Assembly: GCF_001679325.1 (NCBI RefSeq)
Contig: NZ_LZMX01000016.1
Source of the DNA: Haemophilus_D parainfluenzae_AD
GTDB taxonomy: Bacteria > Pseudomonadota > Gammaproteobacteria > Enterobacterales > Pasteurellaceae
Length of the DNA: 5,997 bases
Reading direction: 5' to 3' (one strand)
The notes beneath the pieces are model-generated. The model was given only the letters and a program-made list of their open reading frames with translations. It ran no database searches and was not told the origin of the DNA. A program made the position numbers and the translations under genes. This document shows, piece after piece, positions 1 to 5,997 of this stretch (its first letter is position 1; the number at the start of each line of letters is the position of its first letter).

Positions 1-836
1 CAACTGCTACATAATACCGTAAAAATGCTTATGGTTCATGGCGTGCTAATCCCGCTTTAAAAGCTGAGCGTAGTTTAAACCATACTTTATTTGCTCAAGC
101 TAAAAATAATATGGGTGTATTTGATATTAATTTATATCAATCTCGTTATCGTCATTTCTTATTTGAGCAAGAAAGTGTAATTACTACTTTAAGCTTTGGT
201 CAAAAATTTCAAAGTTTAGAGCAACAAATGGTGAATGTTGATCGCGCAAAAGTCACAGGAATAGAAGTAAAAACACATCTAGATCTTCATAATATTATTA
301 ATTCAGTTCCAAATGGTTTCAAATTCTATGGTGCGCTTGGATATAGTAAAGGTAAACTTTCTAATGGGTCTAGTTTATTATCTGTTCAACCTATAAAAGC
401 TGTGTTAGGTTTGGATTATGAAGATCCAAATGGTAAGTGGGGAATTTTTACTCGCTTCACTTATTTAGGGGCAAAAAAAGCAAGAGATGCTAAAACAATT
501 GAAAATAAACGTTATTGTGTGCGTGAAGAATTTGATGATTGGTTTGGTACAAATATTTGTAAAGAATTTGATTTCAAACAAGAAATTGTTAGTTATAAAT
601 ATTTGAATAAAGCAGCATTTGTTGCTGATGCATTTGGTTATTACAATCCAACAGATAACATTACATTAAGAGCAGGCATTTATAATATCTTCAATCGTAA
701 GTATCACAATTGGGATGCGTTACGCGGGATTAATGCTAACAGCACGACGAATACAGTGGACAGAGAAGGTAAAGGCCTTGAACGTTTCTACGCACCTGGT
801 CGAAACTTCTCAGCATCTGTTGAAATTCGTTTTTAA
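1..836 (+). pseudogene. TonB-dependent haemoglobin/haptoglobin-type receptor, C-terminal part, probably disrupted
   Basis: This is the last part of an outer-membrane TonB-dependent receptor, a 22-strand beta-barrel that takes up haem or iron compounds. The frame is open from 15 to the TAA at 834-836. It reads NPALKAERSLNHTLFAQ near 48-98, a typical barrel segment, then shows the family end motif NIFNRKY (about 684-704), a DREGKGLERFYAPGRN stretch, and a C-terminal phenylalanine (VEIRF) that fits the outer-membrane insertion signal. These last motifs resemble the Hgp haemoglobin-haptoglobin receptors of Haemophilus. Two cysteines 14 residues apart in a loop (about 516 and 558) could form a disulfide. 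An in-frame TAA lies at 12-14, upstream of clearly homologous sequence. The first ATG (111) has no ribosome binding site and falls in mid-barrel, so it is not a credible start. The gene therefore looks interrupted, although the 5' part lies outside the window. The segment is visibly more AT-rich than the ABC genes. The exact ligand is uncertain. Confidence 0.72.
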
Positions 837-856
837 TTATTAAATTTTTTATAGCA

Positions 857-894
857 AAGTACGCATAGTAATGTGCGTACTTCTTTTCGTTTTA
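857..894 (+). terminator. Rho-independent terminator after the receptor gene
   Basis: A perfect 9-bp inverted repeat (AAGTACGCA at 857-865, TGCGTACTT at 874-882) with an 8-base loop is followed by a T-rich tail (883-893). It lies 20 bases after the receptor stop codon. It sits immediately upstream of the next gene's ribosome binding site, so it could also act as an attenuator for the ABC genes. Confidence 0.8.
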
Positions 895-898
895 GGAG
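894..898 (+). promoter_or_regulatory. Ribosome binding site that sets the start of ABC subunit 1
   Basis: AGGAG is placed 8 bases before the ATG at 907 and 11 bases before a second in-frame ATG at 910. The earlier in-frame ATG at 871 lies in the loop of the terminator hairpin and has no ribosome binding site, so 907 is the preferred start. Confidence 0.8.
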
Positions 899-906
899 CA
901 ATCATT

Positions 907-2652
907 ATGATGATAGATAAACGCCTAATTAACACGGTGGCCGACAGTAAAAAATGGATTGGCATCACGGTGTTATGGAATTGGGTGGCGTTAATTGGCG
1001 GGATTATCAGTGCCGTCGTGTTTTCTTATATTTTACAGGCGGCTTATTTTAACGAGTTGGGCCCATTAAGTGCGGTCATTTTGGGCATTGTTTTAATTGC
1101 TGCTTTGGCATTGCGTGCCTTTGCGGGTAAAAAATCGGTGCAGGCCTCTTATTTTGCCAGTACGAAAGTAAAACACGAACTGCGTAGCCTTATTTATCGT
1201 AAATTGGCTTCCATGACACTTAACCAAGTGAATCAACAATCTACGTCAAACATTATCCAAGTGGCCTCAGAAGGTGTGGAGCAGCTTGAAATCTACTTTG
1301 GACGTTATTTGCCTCAGCTTTTTTATAGCTTACTTGCCCCGCTCACACTCTTCGCTTTTCTGATCTTTTTCAGCTTTAAAACAGCCTTAATCTTGTTGAT
1401 TTGTGTGCCACTCATTCCAATGTCGATTATTGCGGTGAATAAAATCGCGAAAAAACTCTTGGCAAAATATTGGTCCATTTATGTGGGATTAGGCAGCAGT
1501 TTCTTAGATAACCTACAAGGTTTAATTACGCTGAAAATCTATCAAGATGATGCTTATAAAGCGAAAGCAATGGATGAAGAAGCAGAACATTTCCGCAAAA
1601 TCACTATGAAAGTACTTACCATGCAGCTTAACTCGGTATCACTGATGGATTTACTTGCTTACGGTGGTGCAGCAATCGGGATTTTAACGGCTTTGTTGCA
1701 ATTCCAAGCGGATCAATTAACCGTATTAGGTGTCATTTTATTTATTCTGCTTTCTTCTGAATTCTTCATTCCGCTTCGGTTATTGGGCTCTTTCTTCCAT
1801 GTGGCGATGAATGGTAAAGCAGCATCAGACAAGATTTTTACATTGTTAGATACGCCAGTGGAAACTCAAACGCAAGCAGTTGATTTTGCAGCGAAAAATG
1901 CTATTCAGGTGGATATTCAAGATTTGCATTTTGCTTACAGCGAAGAGAAACCAGCAATTACAGGCTTAGATTTAAGCATCTTACCAAATCAGCTTACGGT
2001 ATTTGTGGGTAAAAGTGGTTGTGGTAAATCCACTTTGGTTTCGTTGCTAATGGGCTTTAATAAGGCGCAACAAGGTAAGATTTTGCTCAATGGTCAAGAA
2101 ATTCAAGAGATTGATCGTCATTCGTTTTATGAAAAAGTCTCTCTAGTGAGCCACAACAGTTATGTATTTAAAGGCTCATTACGTGAAAATATGACGATGG
2201 CTAAAGTTGATGCCACAGATGAGCAAATTTATGCGTGTTTAGAACAAGTCAATTTGGCGCAATTCGTTCGAGATAATGGTGGATTAGATATGCCGTTATT
2301 AAGTCGTGGTGCGAATTTATCTGGCGGTCAAATCCAACGTTTAGCCCTAGCGCGTGCTTTATTACACAATGCGGCGCTTTATATTTTTGATGAAGCAACC
2401 AGTAACATTGATGTAGAGAGCGAAGAAATTATTTTGCAGTTCATTCAGCAATTTAAACAACAAAAAACGATTGTGATGATTTCTCACCGCTTGGCCAATG
2501 CCGTGAATGCAGACTGCATAAATGTGCTTGAACAAGGTAAATTGATTGAGCAAGGCACGCATGAAGAACTCATGGCAAAACAAGGTGCATATGCTGGAAT
2601 GTTCCAACAACAAAAAGATTTAGAACAAATTAGAGAGGTGGCAAATGCGTAA
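907..2652 (+). CDS. ABC transporter, fused permease/ATP-binding protein, subunit 1 (CydDC-like heterodimer)
   Basis: This is an inner-membrane half-transporter of 581 residues. An N-terminal type-1 transmembrane domain has about six helices (roughly residues 18-44, 53-72, 136-155, 158-178, 246-266, 271-291). It is followed by an ATPase domain from about 333 to 550. Visible motifs are Walker A GKSGCGKST (368-376), signature LSGGQ (471-475), Walker B ending IFDE (D495, catalytic E496), D-loop SNID and H-loop histidine H527. The Q-loop position reads SLVSHN, with H416 where glutamine is usual. The stop codon overlaps the start of the next gene by 8 bases, which implies translational coupling and a heterodimer with that product. 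The organisation resembles CydDC and the IrtAB/YbtPQ type. From memory it also resembles the uncharacterised H. influenzae pair HI_0663/HI_0664. The substrate is unknown. The receptor next door suggests a haem or iron compound, but this is inference. Confidence 0.9.
   Translation: MMIDKRLINTVADSKKWIGITVLWNWVALIGGIISAVVFSYILQAAYFNELGPLSAVILGIVLIAALALRAFAGKKSVQASYFASTKVKHELRSLIYRKLASMTLNQVNQQSTSNIIQVASEGVEQLEIYFGRYLPQLFYSLLAPLTLFAFLIFFSFKTALILLICVPLIPMSIIAVNKIAKKLLAKYWSIYVGLGSSFLDNLQGLITLKIYQDDAYKAKAMDEEAEHFRKITMKVLTMQLNSVSLMDLLAYGGAAIGILTALLQFQADQLTVLGVILFILLSSEFFIPLRLLGSFFHVAMNGKAASDKIFTLLDTPVETQTQAVDFAAKNAIQVDIQDLHFAYSEEKPAITGLDLSILPNQLTVFVGKSGCGKSTLVSLLMGFNKAQQGKILLNGQEIQEIDRHSFYEKVSLVSHNSYVFKGSLRENMTMAKVDATDEQIYACLEQVNLAQFVRDNGGLDMPLLSRGANLSGGQIQRLALARALLHNAALYIFDEATSNIDVESEEIILQFIQQFKQQKTIVMISHRLANAVNADCINVLEQGKLIEQGTHEELMAKQGAYAGMFQQQKDLEQIREVANA
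1068..1076 (+). other. DNA uptake signal sequence (Haemophilus type)
   Basis: A perfect AAGTGCGGT core is followed by CATTTTGG. This 9-mer is the core motif preferred by the competence machinery of the Haemophilus branch of Pasteurellaceae. It lies inside the first ABC gene. Confidence 0.85.
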
Positions 2653-4303
2653 AAATGGTTTTGTTGTAATGGGGCACTTGTTGAAATTAGTGACCCCACT
2701 GGCGCATATCATGGCGTTTACTATCACCATGGGAACGCTCGGTTTCCTGGCTGCCATCTTTATTATGGTGCTTGGGGCGATGGGGTTAGTGAATTTATTA
2801 AACTTTGACACCCATTTAAGTTTTTCTGGAATTTTGACCGCACTTATCGTGTTAGCGGTGGCTCGTGGCGCATTGCGTTATTTAGAGCAAATGTCAGGGC
2901 ACTATATTGCTTTTAAATTATTGGCATTATTGCGCGATAAAGTATTTTCTTCCTTACGCCGTTTGGCTTTTGTGAAATTGCAAGACAAACAAGCGGGGCA
3001 ATTAGTGTCCTTGGTAACTAATGATATCGAATTGCTCGAAGTGTTCTATGCGCACACCATTGCACCAATTATGATCGCATTTTTTACTTCTGCGATTTTA
3101 TTGTTGGTCTTCGCTCATCTTTCAGGTTGGTTTGTGGTTGTAGCATTAGCCGCTTATTTAACGGTAGGTGTGATTCTACCAATTATCACCACCAAATTGG
3201 CGCGTGAAGATGGCAGACGCTATCGTGAATTAGTAGGCGAAATGAATGACTTCTTCCTCGACAGTATACGAGGTATGAAAGAAATTCAACTTTTCGGTTA
3301 CGCGAAACTACGTTTAGATGAAATTCAACAACGCAGCCAAAAAATTGATATGGCTTTTGAACGCATTAAAGACCAAGAAGGCAAAGTGCGTGTTTATACG
3401 GAAGTAGCAGTATCAGCGTTTAACATTATTATGTTATTCACTGGCTTGATTTTGTTTAGCCTAGATAAGATTGATTTTTCTGCCTTTTTAATTGGCGTGA
3501 TTTTATTGATGTCGAGCTATGGGCCAGTTATTGCATTAAGTAACCTTTCAAGTAACTTGTTACAAACCTTGGCTTCAGGTGAGCGTGTATTGAGCTTGCT
3601 AGCAGAAGAACCCGAATTAAAAGACGTAGAAAGTGCGGTCGATTTGAAAGAGGTTTCTCGCATTGATGTAGAGAACGTCAACTTTGCTTACGGCGAAGAA
3701 CAAATTTTATCGGATGTTAGCTTATCTGTGAAAAAAGGTGAAATCTTAGGGATTCATGGCAGAAGCGGCAGTGGTAAAAGTACCCTGTTAAAACTGCTGA
3801 TGCGTTTTTACGATCCTAAATCAGGCAGCATTAAAATTAACGGTGAAACTTTACCGAATATCAACACCCGTAGTTTACGAGACAATATGGCGTACATTAC
3901 TCAGCAAACCTATATTTTCAACGAAACCATCGAGGAAAATATTCGCCTTGCGCGCCGTGATGCCAGGTTAGAAGAAATTATGGAAGCTGCGAAGAAAGCG
4001 TCAATTCATGATTTCATTTTAAGCTTGCCAGAAGGCTATCAAACGAAAATGACGGAATTAGGCGGTAACCTCTCTGATGGTGAAAAACAGCGTATCGGTA
4101 TTGCTCGTGCATTCCTACACAACGCACCGATTATTTTACTCGATGAACCGACCAGTAATTTGGATAGCTTAAACGAAGCGATGATTTTGAAATCATTGTT
4201 GAACGTGAAAGCAGAAAAATTGATTATTCTCGTGAGTCATCGTCAATCTACCATGGCGATTTGCGATCAGGTGATTGGCATTGAGAATGGAAGAATATCG
4301 TAA
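2645..4303 (+). CDS. ABC transporter, fused permease/ATP-binding protein, subunit 2 (CydDC-like heterodimer)
   Basis: This is an inner-membrane half-transporter of 552 residues and the partner of the preceding gene. A six-helix transmembrane domain occupies about residues 15-300, with clear hydrophobic segments near 22-50, 62-75, 140-158, 162-180, 256-272 and 278-296. The ATPase domain runs from about 338 to the end. Motifs are Walker A GRSGSGKST (372-380, K378), Q-loop Q420, Walker B IILLDE (D500, E501), D-loop SNLD and H-loop H532. The signature reads LSDGE (476-480) instead of LSGGQ. The chosen ATG at 2645 has GAGGT at 2635-2639 just upstream and overlaps the previous stop. A second in-frame ATG at 2669 lacks such a site. 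The gene ends 10 bases before a strong terminator, so the operon has two genes and includes no substrate-binding protein. This fits either an exporter or an exporter-fold importer such as IrtAB. The substrate is not deducible from the sequence. Confidence 0.9.
   Translation: MRKNGFVVMGHLLKLVTPLAHIMAFTITMGTLGFLAAIFIMVLGAMGLVNLLNFDTHLSFSGILTALIVLAVARGALRYLEQMSGHYIAFKLLALLRDKVFSSLRRLAFVKLQDKQAGQLVSLVTNDIELLEVFYAHTIAPIMIAFFTSAILLLVFAHLSGWFVVVALAAYLTVGVILPIITTKLAREDGRRYRELVGEMNDFFLDSIRGMKEIQLFGYAKLRLDEIQQRSQKIDMAFERIKDQEGKVRVYTEVAVSAFNIIMLFTGLILFSLDKIDFSAFLIGVILLMSSYGPVIALSNLSSNLLQTLASGERVLSLLAEEPELKDVESAVDLKEVSRIDVENVNFAYGEEQILSDVSLSVKKGEILGIHGRSGSGKSTLLKLLMRFYDPKSGSIKINGETLPNINTRSLRDNMAYITQQTYIFNETIEENIRLARRDARLEEIMEAAKKASIHDFILSLPEGYQTKMTELGGNLSDGEKQRIGIARAFLHNAPIILLDEPTSNLDSLNEAMILKSLLNVKAEKLIILVSHRQSTMAICDQVIGIENGRIS
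2837..2845 (-). other. DNA uptake signal sequence (Haemophilus type)
   Basis: ACCGCACTT on the + strand is a perfect AAGTGCGGT core on the minus strand. It is located inside the second ABC gene. Confidence 0.85.
3631..3639 (+). other. DNA uptake signal sequence (Haemophilus type)
   Basis: A perfect AAGTGCGGT core is followed by the AT-rich stretch CGATTTGAAA. It lies in the linker between the membrane and ATPase domains of the second ABC protein, a position where the protein sequence should tolerate the motif. Confidence 0.85.
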
Positions 4304-4312
4304 GGCAGTGAG

Positions 4313-4344
4313 AAAAAGAGCGGTCAAATTGACCGCTCTTTTTT
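4313..4344. terminator. Bidirectional Rho-independent terminator between the ABC operon and coaA
   Basis: GAGCGGTC (4318-4325) and GACCGCTC (4331-4338) form an 8-bp GC-rich stem around AAATT. The stem is flanked by five A on the left and six T on the right, so it terminates on both strands. It ends the ABC operon, starting 10 bases after that stop. It also ends coaA on the minus strand, whose stop codon touches it. Each arm contains AAGAGCGGT, one base away from the uptake signal core, so the terminator looks like a pair of inverted near-uptake sequences, an arrangement known in Haemophilus. Confidence 0.9.
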
Positions 4345-5278
4345 ATTTTCTTAATTTCACTAATTCAACTTCGTGATTTTCACCTTTTCTAAGAATCAGA
4401 TTGGCGCGCTCACGAGTCGGCAGAATGTTTTGTTTTAAATTCAATCCATTAATGTTATCCCAAATGTTGCTGGCCGTTTCAATGGCTTCTTGCTCAGAGA
4501 GATTCGCATAATGTTTAAAATAGGAATCCGGATTAGTGAAAGCACTTTGACGGAATTTTAAGAATCGCTTTATGTACCATTCTTTAAGTAAGTTCTCGTC
4601 AGCATCAACATAAATGGAGAAGTCCACAAAATCAGATACGAAGGTTTGATTCGCTTTATTTGAACCCGTTTGGAGAACATTTAACCCTTCTAAAATTAAA
4701 ATATCTGGTTGATCGACAATATCGAACTTATCAGGAACAATATCGTAAGTCAGATGAGAATAAATAGGCGATTTCACTGATGGCTTACCTGATTTAATAT
4801 CGGCTAAAAAACGAATTAATTTCGCCGTATCATAAGAAATAGGAAAGCCTTTTTTTTGTAGCAGATCGTCTTCTTTCAGCTTTTCTAATGGATAAAGAAA
4901 ACCGTCGGTAGTAATCAGATCAACTTTTCGTTCAGTAGGCCAATGAGTTAACAAGGATTGTAAAATACGTGCTGATGTACTTTTCCCAACAGCCACACTG
5001 CCCGCGATACTAATGATGTAAGGAACTTTAGGGCTTTGTCCGCCAAGAAAACGATTCAAAACCGTTTGGCGGCGAAGGTTTTCGTCAATATAGTAGTTAA
5101 TAAGACGTGCAAGTGGCAGGTAAATGGTGCTCACTTCATCAAGAGAAAGCTCTTCATTAAAACCTAAAAGCGGTTTGAGATCTTGCTCCGTTAATTTTAG
5201 CGGAACAGATTTTCTTAATTCGGCCCATTGCTGACGGCTAAAGTTCAGAAAAGGAGTGAGTTGTTCGGTGATTTCCAC
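4343..5278 (-). CDS. coaA: Type I pantothenate kinase
   Basis: CoaA phosphorylates pantothenate with ATP to 4'-phosphopantothenate, the first and usually rate-setting step of coenzyme A synthesis, in the cytoplasm. The 311-residue protein matches the family length (E. coli about 316) and is collinear with it. It has the P-loop GSVAVGKST (93-101, K99), TTDGFLYP with D125, PIYSHLTYD with H175, PDILILEGLNVLQ (191-203), a DFSIYVDA strand, and the C-terminal LNLKQNILPTRERANLIL. R104 just after the P-loop corresponds by alignment to the arginine implicated in CoA feedback inhibition in E. coli. The start is GTG at 5278. An in-frame TAA nine bases upstream excludes a longer form, and EQLTPFLNFSRQQW aligns with known N-termini. 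No good ribosome binding site is visible, and GTG plus a weak site may keep expression low. The gene is convergent with the ABC operon and divergent from the tRNA operon. A run of eight A (coding strand) lies at 4850-4857. Confidence 0.96.
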   Translation of the reverse strand: MEITEQLTPFLNFSRQQWAELRKSVPLKLTEQDLKPLLGFNEELSLDEVSTIYLPLARLINYYIDENLRRQTVLNRFLGGQSPKVPYIISIAGSVAVGKSTSARILQSLLTHWPTERKVDLITTDGFLYPLEKLKEDDLLQKKGFPISYDTAKLIRFLADIKSGKPSVKSPIYSHLTYDIVPDKFDIVDQPDILILEGLNVLQTGSNKANQTFVSDFVDFSIYVDADENLLKEWYIKRFLKFRQSAFTNPDSYFKHYANLSEQEAIETASNIWDNINGLNLKQNILPTRERANLILRKGENHEVELVKLRK

Positions 5279-5441
5279 GGTGTTTTATGTTTGGAGTGAA
5301 AAAGTTGGACAAAATATACCCTATAAATGAGTTGTGATCATCGTTTTTTATTAAAACTGGTGAGTTTTAAAACAAGAATGTGGCTTTTTGCTTGTAAATT
5401 AGGCGAATAGTTAAAAAAAACGTATTTTTCATAAAAAAAAC
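5279..5441. promoter_or_regulatory. Divergent intergenic region between coaA and the tRNA operon
   Basis: This is very AT-rich non-coding DNA that must contain the coaA promoter on the minus strand. A possible coaA -10 is TATATT (minus strand, around 5313-5318), but no convincing -35 is seen at 16-18 bases, so this call is weak. The right part holds the A-tracts of the tRNA promoter. Confidence 0.4.
5351..5370. repeat. Perfect 8-bp inverted repeat with a 4-base loop
   Basis: TTAAAACT (5351-5358) and AGTTTTAA (5363-5370) surround GGTG. The dyad lies about 75 bases upstream of coaA and about 70 bases upstream of the tRNA promoter's -35. It may be a protein-binding site or a weak AT-rich hairpin. 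No known operator is recognised. Confidence 0.55.
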
Positions 5442-5469
5442 TTGTCAGGCATAAAATTTTCCATATAAT
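5413..5469 (+). promoter_or_regulatory. Strong sigma-70 promoter with UP-element-like A-tracts for the tRNA-tufB operon
   Basis: The -35 is TTGTCA (5442-5447) and the -10 is a perfect TATAAT (5464-5469), with a 16-bp spacer. Upstream lie A8 (5413-5420), T5 (5425-5429) and A8 (5433-5440), very like the A/T pattern of an UP element that binds the RNA polymerase alpha subunit. The -10 is followed by ACGCCTC, a GC-rich discriminator typical of stable-RNA promoters under stringent control. Transcription should start near 5476-5478, about 15 bases before the first tRNA. Confidence 0.85.
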
Positions 5470-5477
5470 ACGCCTCA

Positions 5478-5583
<106 letters not shown>

Positions 5584-5584
5584 T

Positions 5585-5696
5585 ATTCATTTAGTGTGGA
5601 GGGGTTCCCGAGCGGCCAAAGGGGGCAGACTGTAAATCTGTTGGCTCAGCCTTCGAAGGTTCGAATCCTTCTCCCTCCACCATTTTCTAAATGAAT
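5585..5696 (+). repeat. Perfect 10-bp inverted repeat bracketing tRNA-Tyr
   Basis: ATTCATTTAG (5585-5594) is the exact reverse complement of CTAAATGAAT (5687-5696). The arms lie three bases before the mature 5' end and four bases after the encoded CCA, so the tRNA precursor can form an extended helix below the acceptor stem. Such leader-trailer helices are candidate substrates for endonucleolytic processing. Confidence 0.75.
5598..5682 (+). tRNA. tyrU: tRNA-Tyr (GUA)
   Basis: This 85-base class II tRNA has a long variable arm. The acceptor GGAGGGG pairs with TCCCTCC, with one G-U at the last pair. The anticodon stem GCAGA/TCTGT encloses CTGTAAA with anticodon GTA (5632-5634). The T-arm is GAAGGTTCGAATCCTTC and CCA is encoded (5680-5682). 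The sequence GGTTCCCGAGCGGCCAAAGG in the 5' half is as in E. coli tRNA-Tyr. It is second in the operon; the symbol is assigned by synteny. Confidence 0.97.
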
Positions 5697-5723
5697 TCTG
5701 ATGGGACAGATGAATTTAGGACT

Positions 5724-5798
<75 letters not shown>

Positions 5799-5801
5799 AA
5801 C

Positions 5802-5877
5802 GCTGATATAGCTCAGTTGGTAGAGCGCACCCTTGGTAAGGGTGAGGTCGGCGGTTCAAATCCGCCTATCAGCACCA
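5802..5877 (+). tRNA. thrT: tRNA-Thr (GGU)
   Basis: This is a 76-base cloverleaf. Acceptor GCTGATA/TATCAGC is perfectly paired. The D-arm has AGCTCAGTTGGTAGAGC. The anticodon stem CACCC/GGGTG encloses TTGGTAA with anticodon GGT (5835-5837). The T-arm is GGCGGTTCAAATCCGCC and CCA is encoded. It reads ACC and ACU. Only three bases separate it from tRNA-Gly. It is last before tufB; the symbol is assigned by synteny. Confidence 0.97.
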
Positions 5878-5965
5878 GCCTTCCAAATTCCTCTCTCCTT
5901 ATTAAATAGTAATGATTTTATTGGTTAATGTGGTTTAATTTACCCATCGATAACCGTGTCTATTT

Positions 5966-5972
5966 AGAGGGA
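5966..5972 (+). promoter_or_regulatory. tufB ribosome binding site and leader
   Basis: AGAGGGA lies eight bases before the tufB ATG. It begins a small AGAG-GGA-CTCT dyad (5966-5976) and its AGAGG can also pair with CCTCT at 5890-5894 in the tRNA trailer. The 103-base leader from 5878 to 5980 contains no other gene and no clear promoter, so tufB is probably co-transcribed with the tRNAs. Confidence 0.75.
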
Positions 5973-5980
5973 CTCTTTAA

Positions 5981-5997
5981 ATGTCTAAAGAAAAATT
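5981..5997 (+). CDS. tufB: Elongation factor Tu, first codons only (cut by window end)
   Basis: ATG TCT AAA GAA AAA TT encodes MSKEK followed by the start of a Phe or Leu codon, identical to the start of enterobacterial and Haemophilus EF-Tu (MSKEKF). EF-Tu is the GTPase that delivers aminoacyl-tRNA to the ribosome. Identification rests on these five residues, the good ribosome binding site, and above all its place after the Thr-Tyr-Gly-Thr tRNA cluster, the conserved tRNA-tufB operon. Nothing can be said about the rest of the gene. Confidence 0.9.

Noticed and set aside
871..906. Upstream ATG at 871 as start of ABC subunit 1, giving a 593-residue protein with MCVLLFVLGA at its N-terminus
   Set aside because: The codon lies in the terminator loop, has no ribosome binding site, and the extra residues are encoded by the hairpin arm and T-tail. 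The ATG at 907 has AGGAG at proper distance.
891..909. Possible Fur box (AATCATTAT match) at the ABC start
   Set aside because: About 11 of 19 positions fit the consensus, which is little in AT-rich DNA, and the match overlaps the ribosome binding site and start codon.
2362..2811. Three open frames on the minus strand across the end of ABC gene 1 and start of gene 2
   Set aside because: They are antisense to well-supported genes, encode no recognisable domain and lack ribosome binding sites. They are shadows of the real coding frames.
2987..2996. Actinobacillus-type uptake motif (ACAAGCGGG)
   Set aside because: It has one mismatch to ACAAGCGGT and no supporting copies. The perfect motifs in the window are all of the Haemophilus type.
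4850..4857. Run of eight A on the coaA coding strand as a phase-variation or frameshift site
   Set aside because: It encodes the conserved QKKG segment of an expectedly essential enzyme, and no alternative frame product is apparent. It is probably incidental to lysine codons in AT-rich DNA.
5878..5980. Separate promoter for tufB in the leader
   Set aside because: AT-rich hexamers are present but none has a -35/-10 pair with acceptable spacing. Co-transcription with the tRNAs is the simpler reading.

Overview
The window looks like chromosomal DNA from a Haemophilus species or close relative in the Pasteurellaceae. Three perfect copies of the Haemophilus-type DNA uptake core (AAGTGCGGT) lie inside genes. 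The pantothenate kinase reads like the H. influenzae protein, the receptor fragment at the left end resembles the haemophilus haemoglobin/haptoglobin receptors, and the right end is the classical tRNA-Thr/Tyr/Gly/Thr-tufB operon of gamma-proteobacteria. No exotic defence system, CRISPR array, insertion sequence or phage gene is visible.

Left to right on the + strand: (1) the C-terminal beta-barrel part of a TonB-dependent receptor (to 836). Its reading frame carries a TAA stop at 12-14, so the gene looks broken. (2) A strong hairpin terminator (857-894), directly followed by a ribosome binding site. (3) Two overlapping genes for fused permease-ATPase half-transporters (907-2652 and 2645-4303), predicted to form one heterodimeric ABC transporter of unknown substrate. 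The nearby haem/iron-type receptor is the only hint to substrate. (4) A bidirectional terminator (4313-4344) shared with the convergent coaA gene (4343-5278, minus strand), which encodes type I pantothenate kinase with a GTG start. (5) An AT-rich divergent intergenic region with a 20-bp palindrome and a strong UP-element promoter. (6) Four tRNA genes, Thr(UGU), Tyr(GUA), Gly(UCC) and Thr(GGU), followed by the first codons of tufB, cut by the window end.

The tRNA-tufB unit and coaA are housekeeping: translation capacity and coenzyme A synthesis. The receptor and ABC pair form an accessory, nutrient-uptake-like block set beside them. The two least ordinary observations are structural. First, the leader and trailer sequences around the tRNAs are complementary, so the precursor RNA could close into three consecutive stems. 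Second, the two departures from ATPase consensus in the ABC pair, a histidine in the Q-loop of subunit 1 and an LSDGE signature in subunit 2, fall in the same composite ATP site, predicting an asymmetric transporter. The ABC genes also have almost no room for a promoter between the upstream terminator and their ribosome binding site, so readthrough or attenuation may set their expression.
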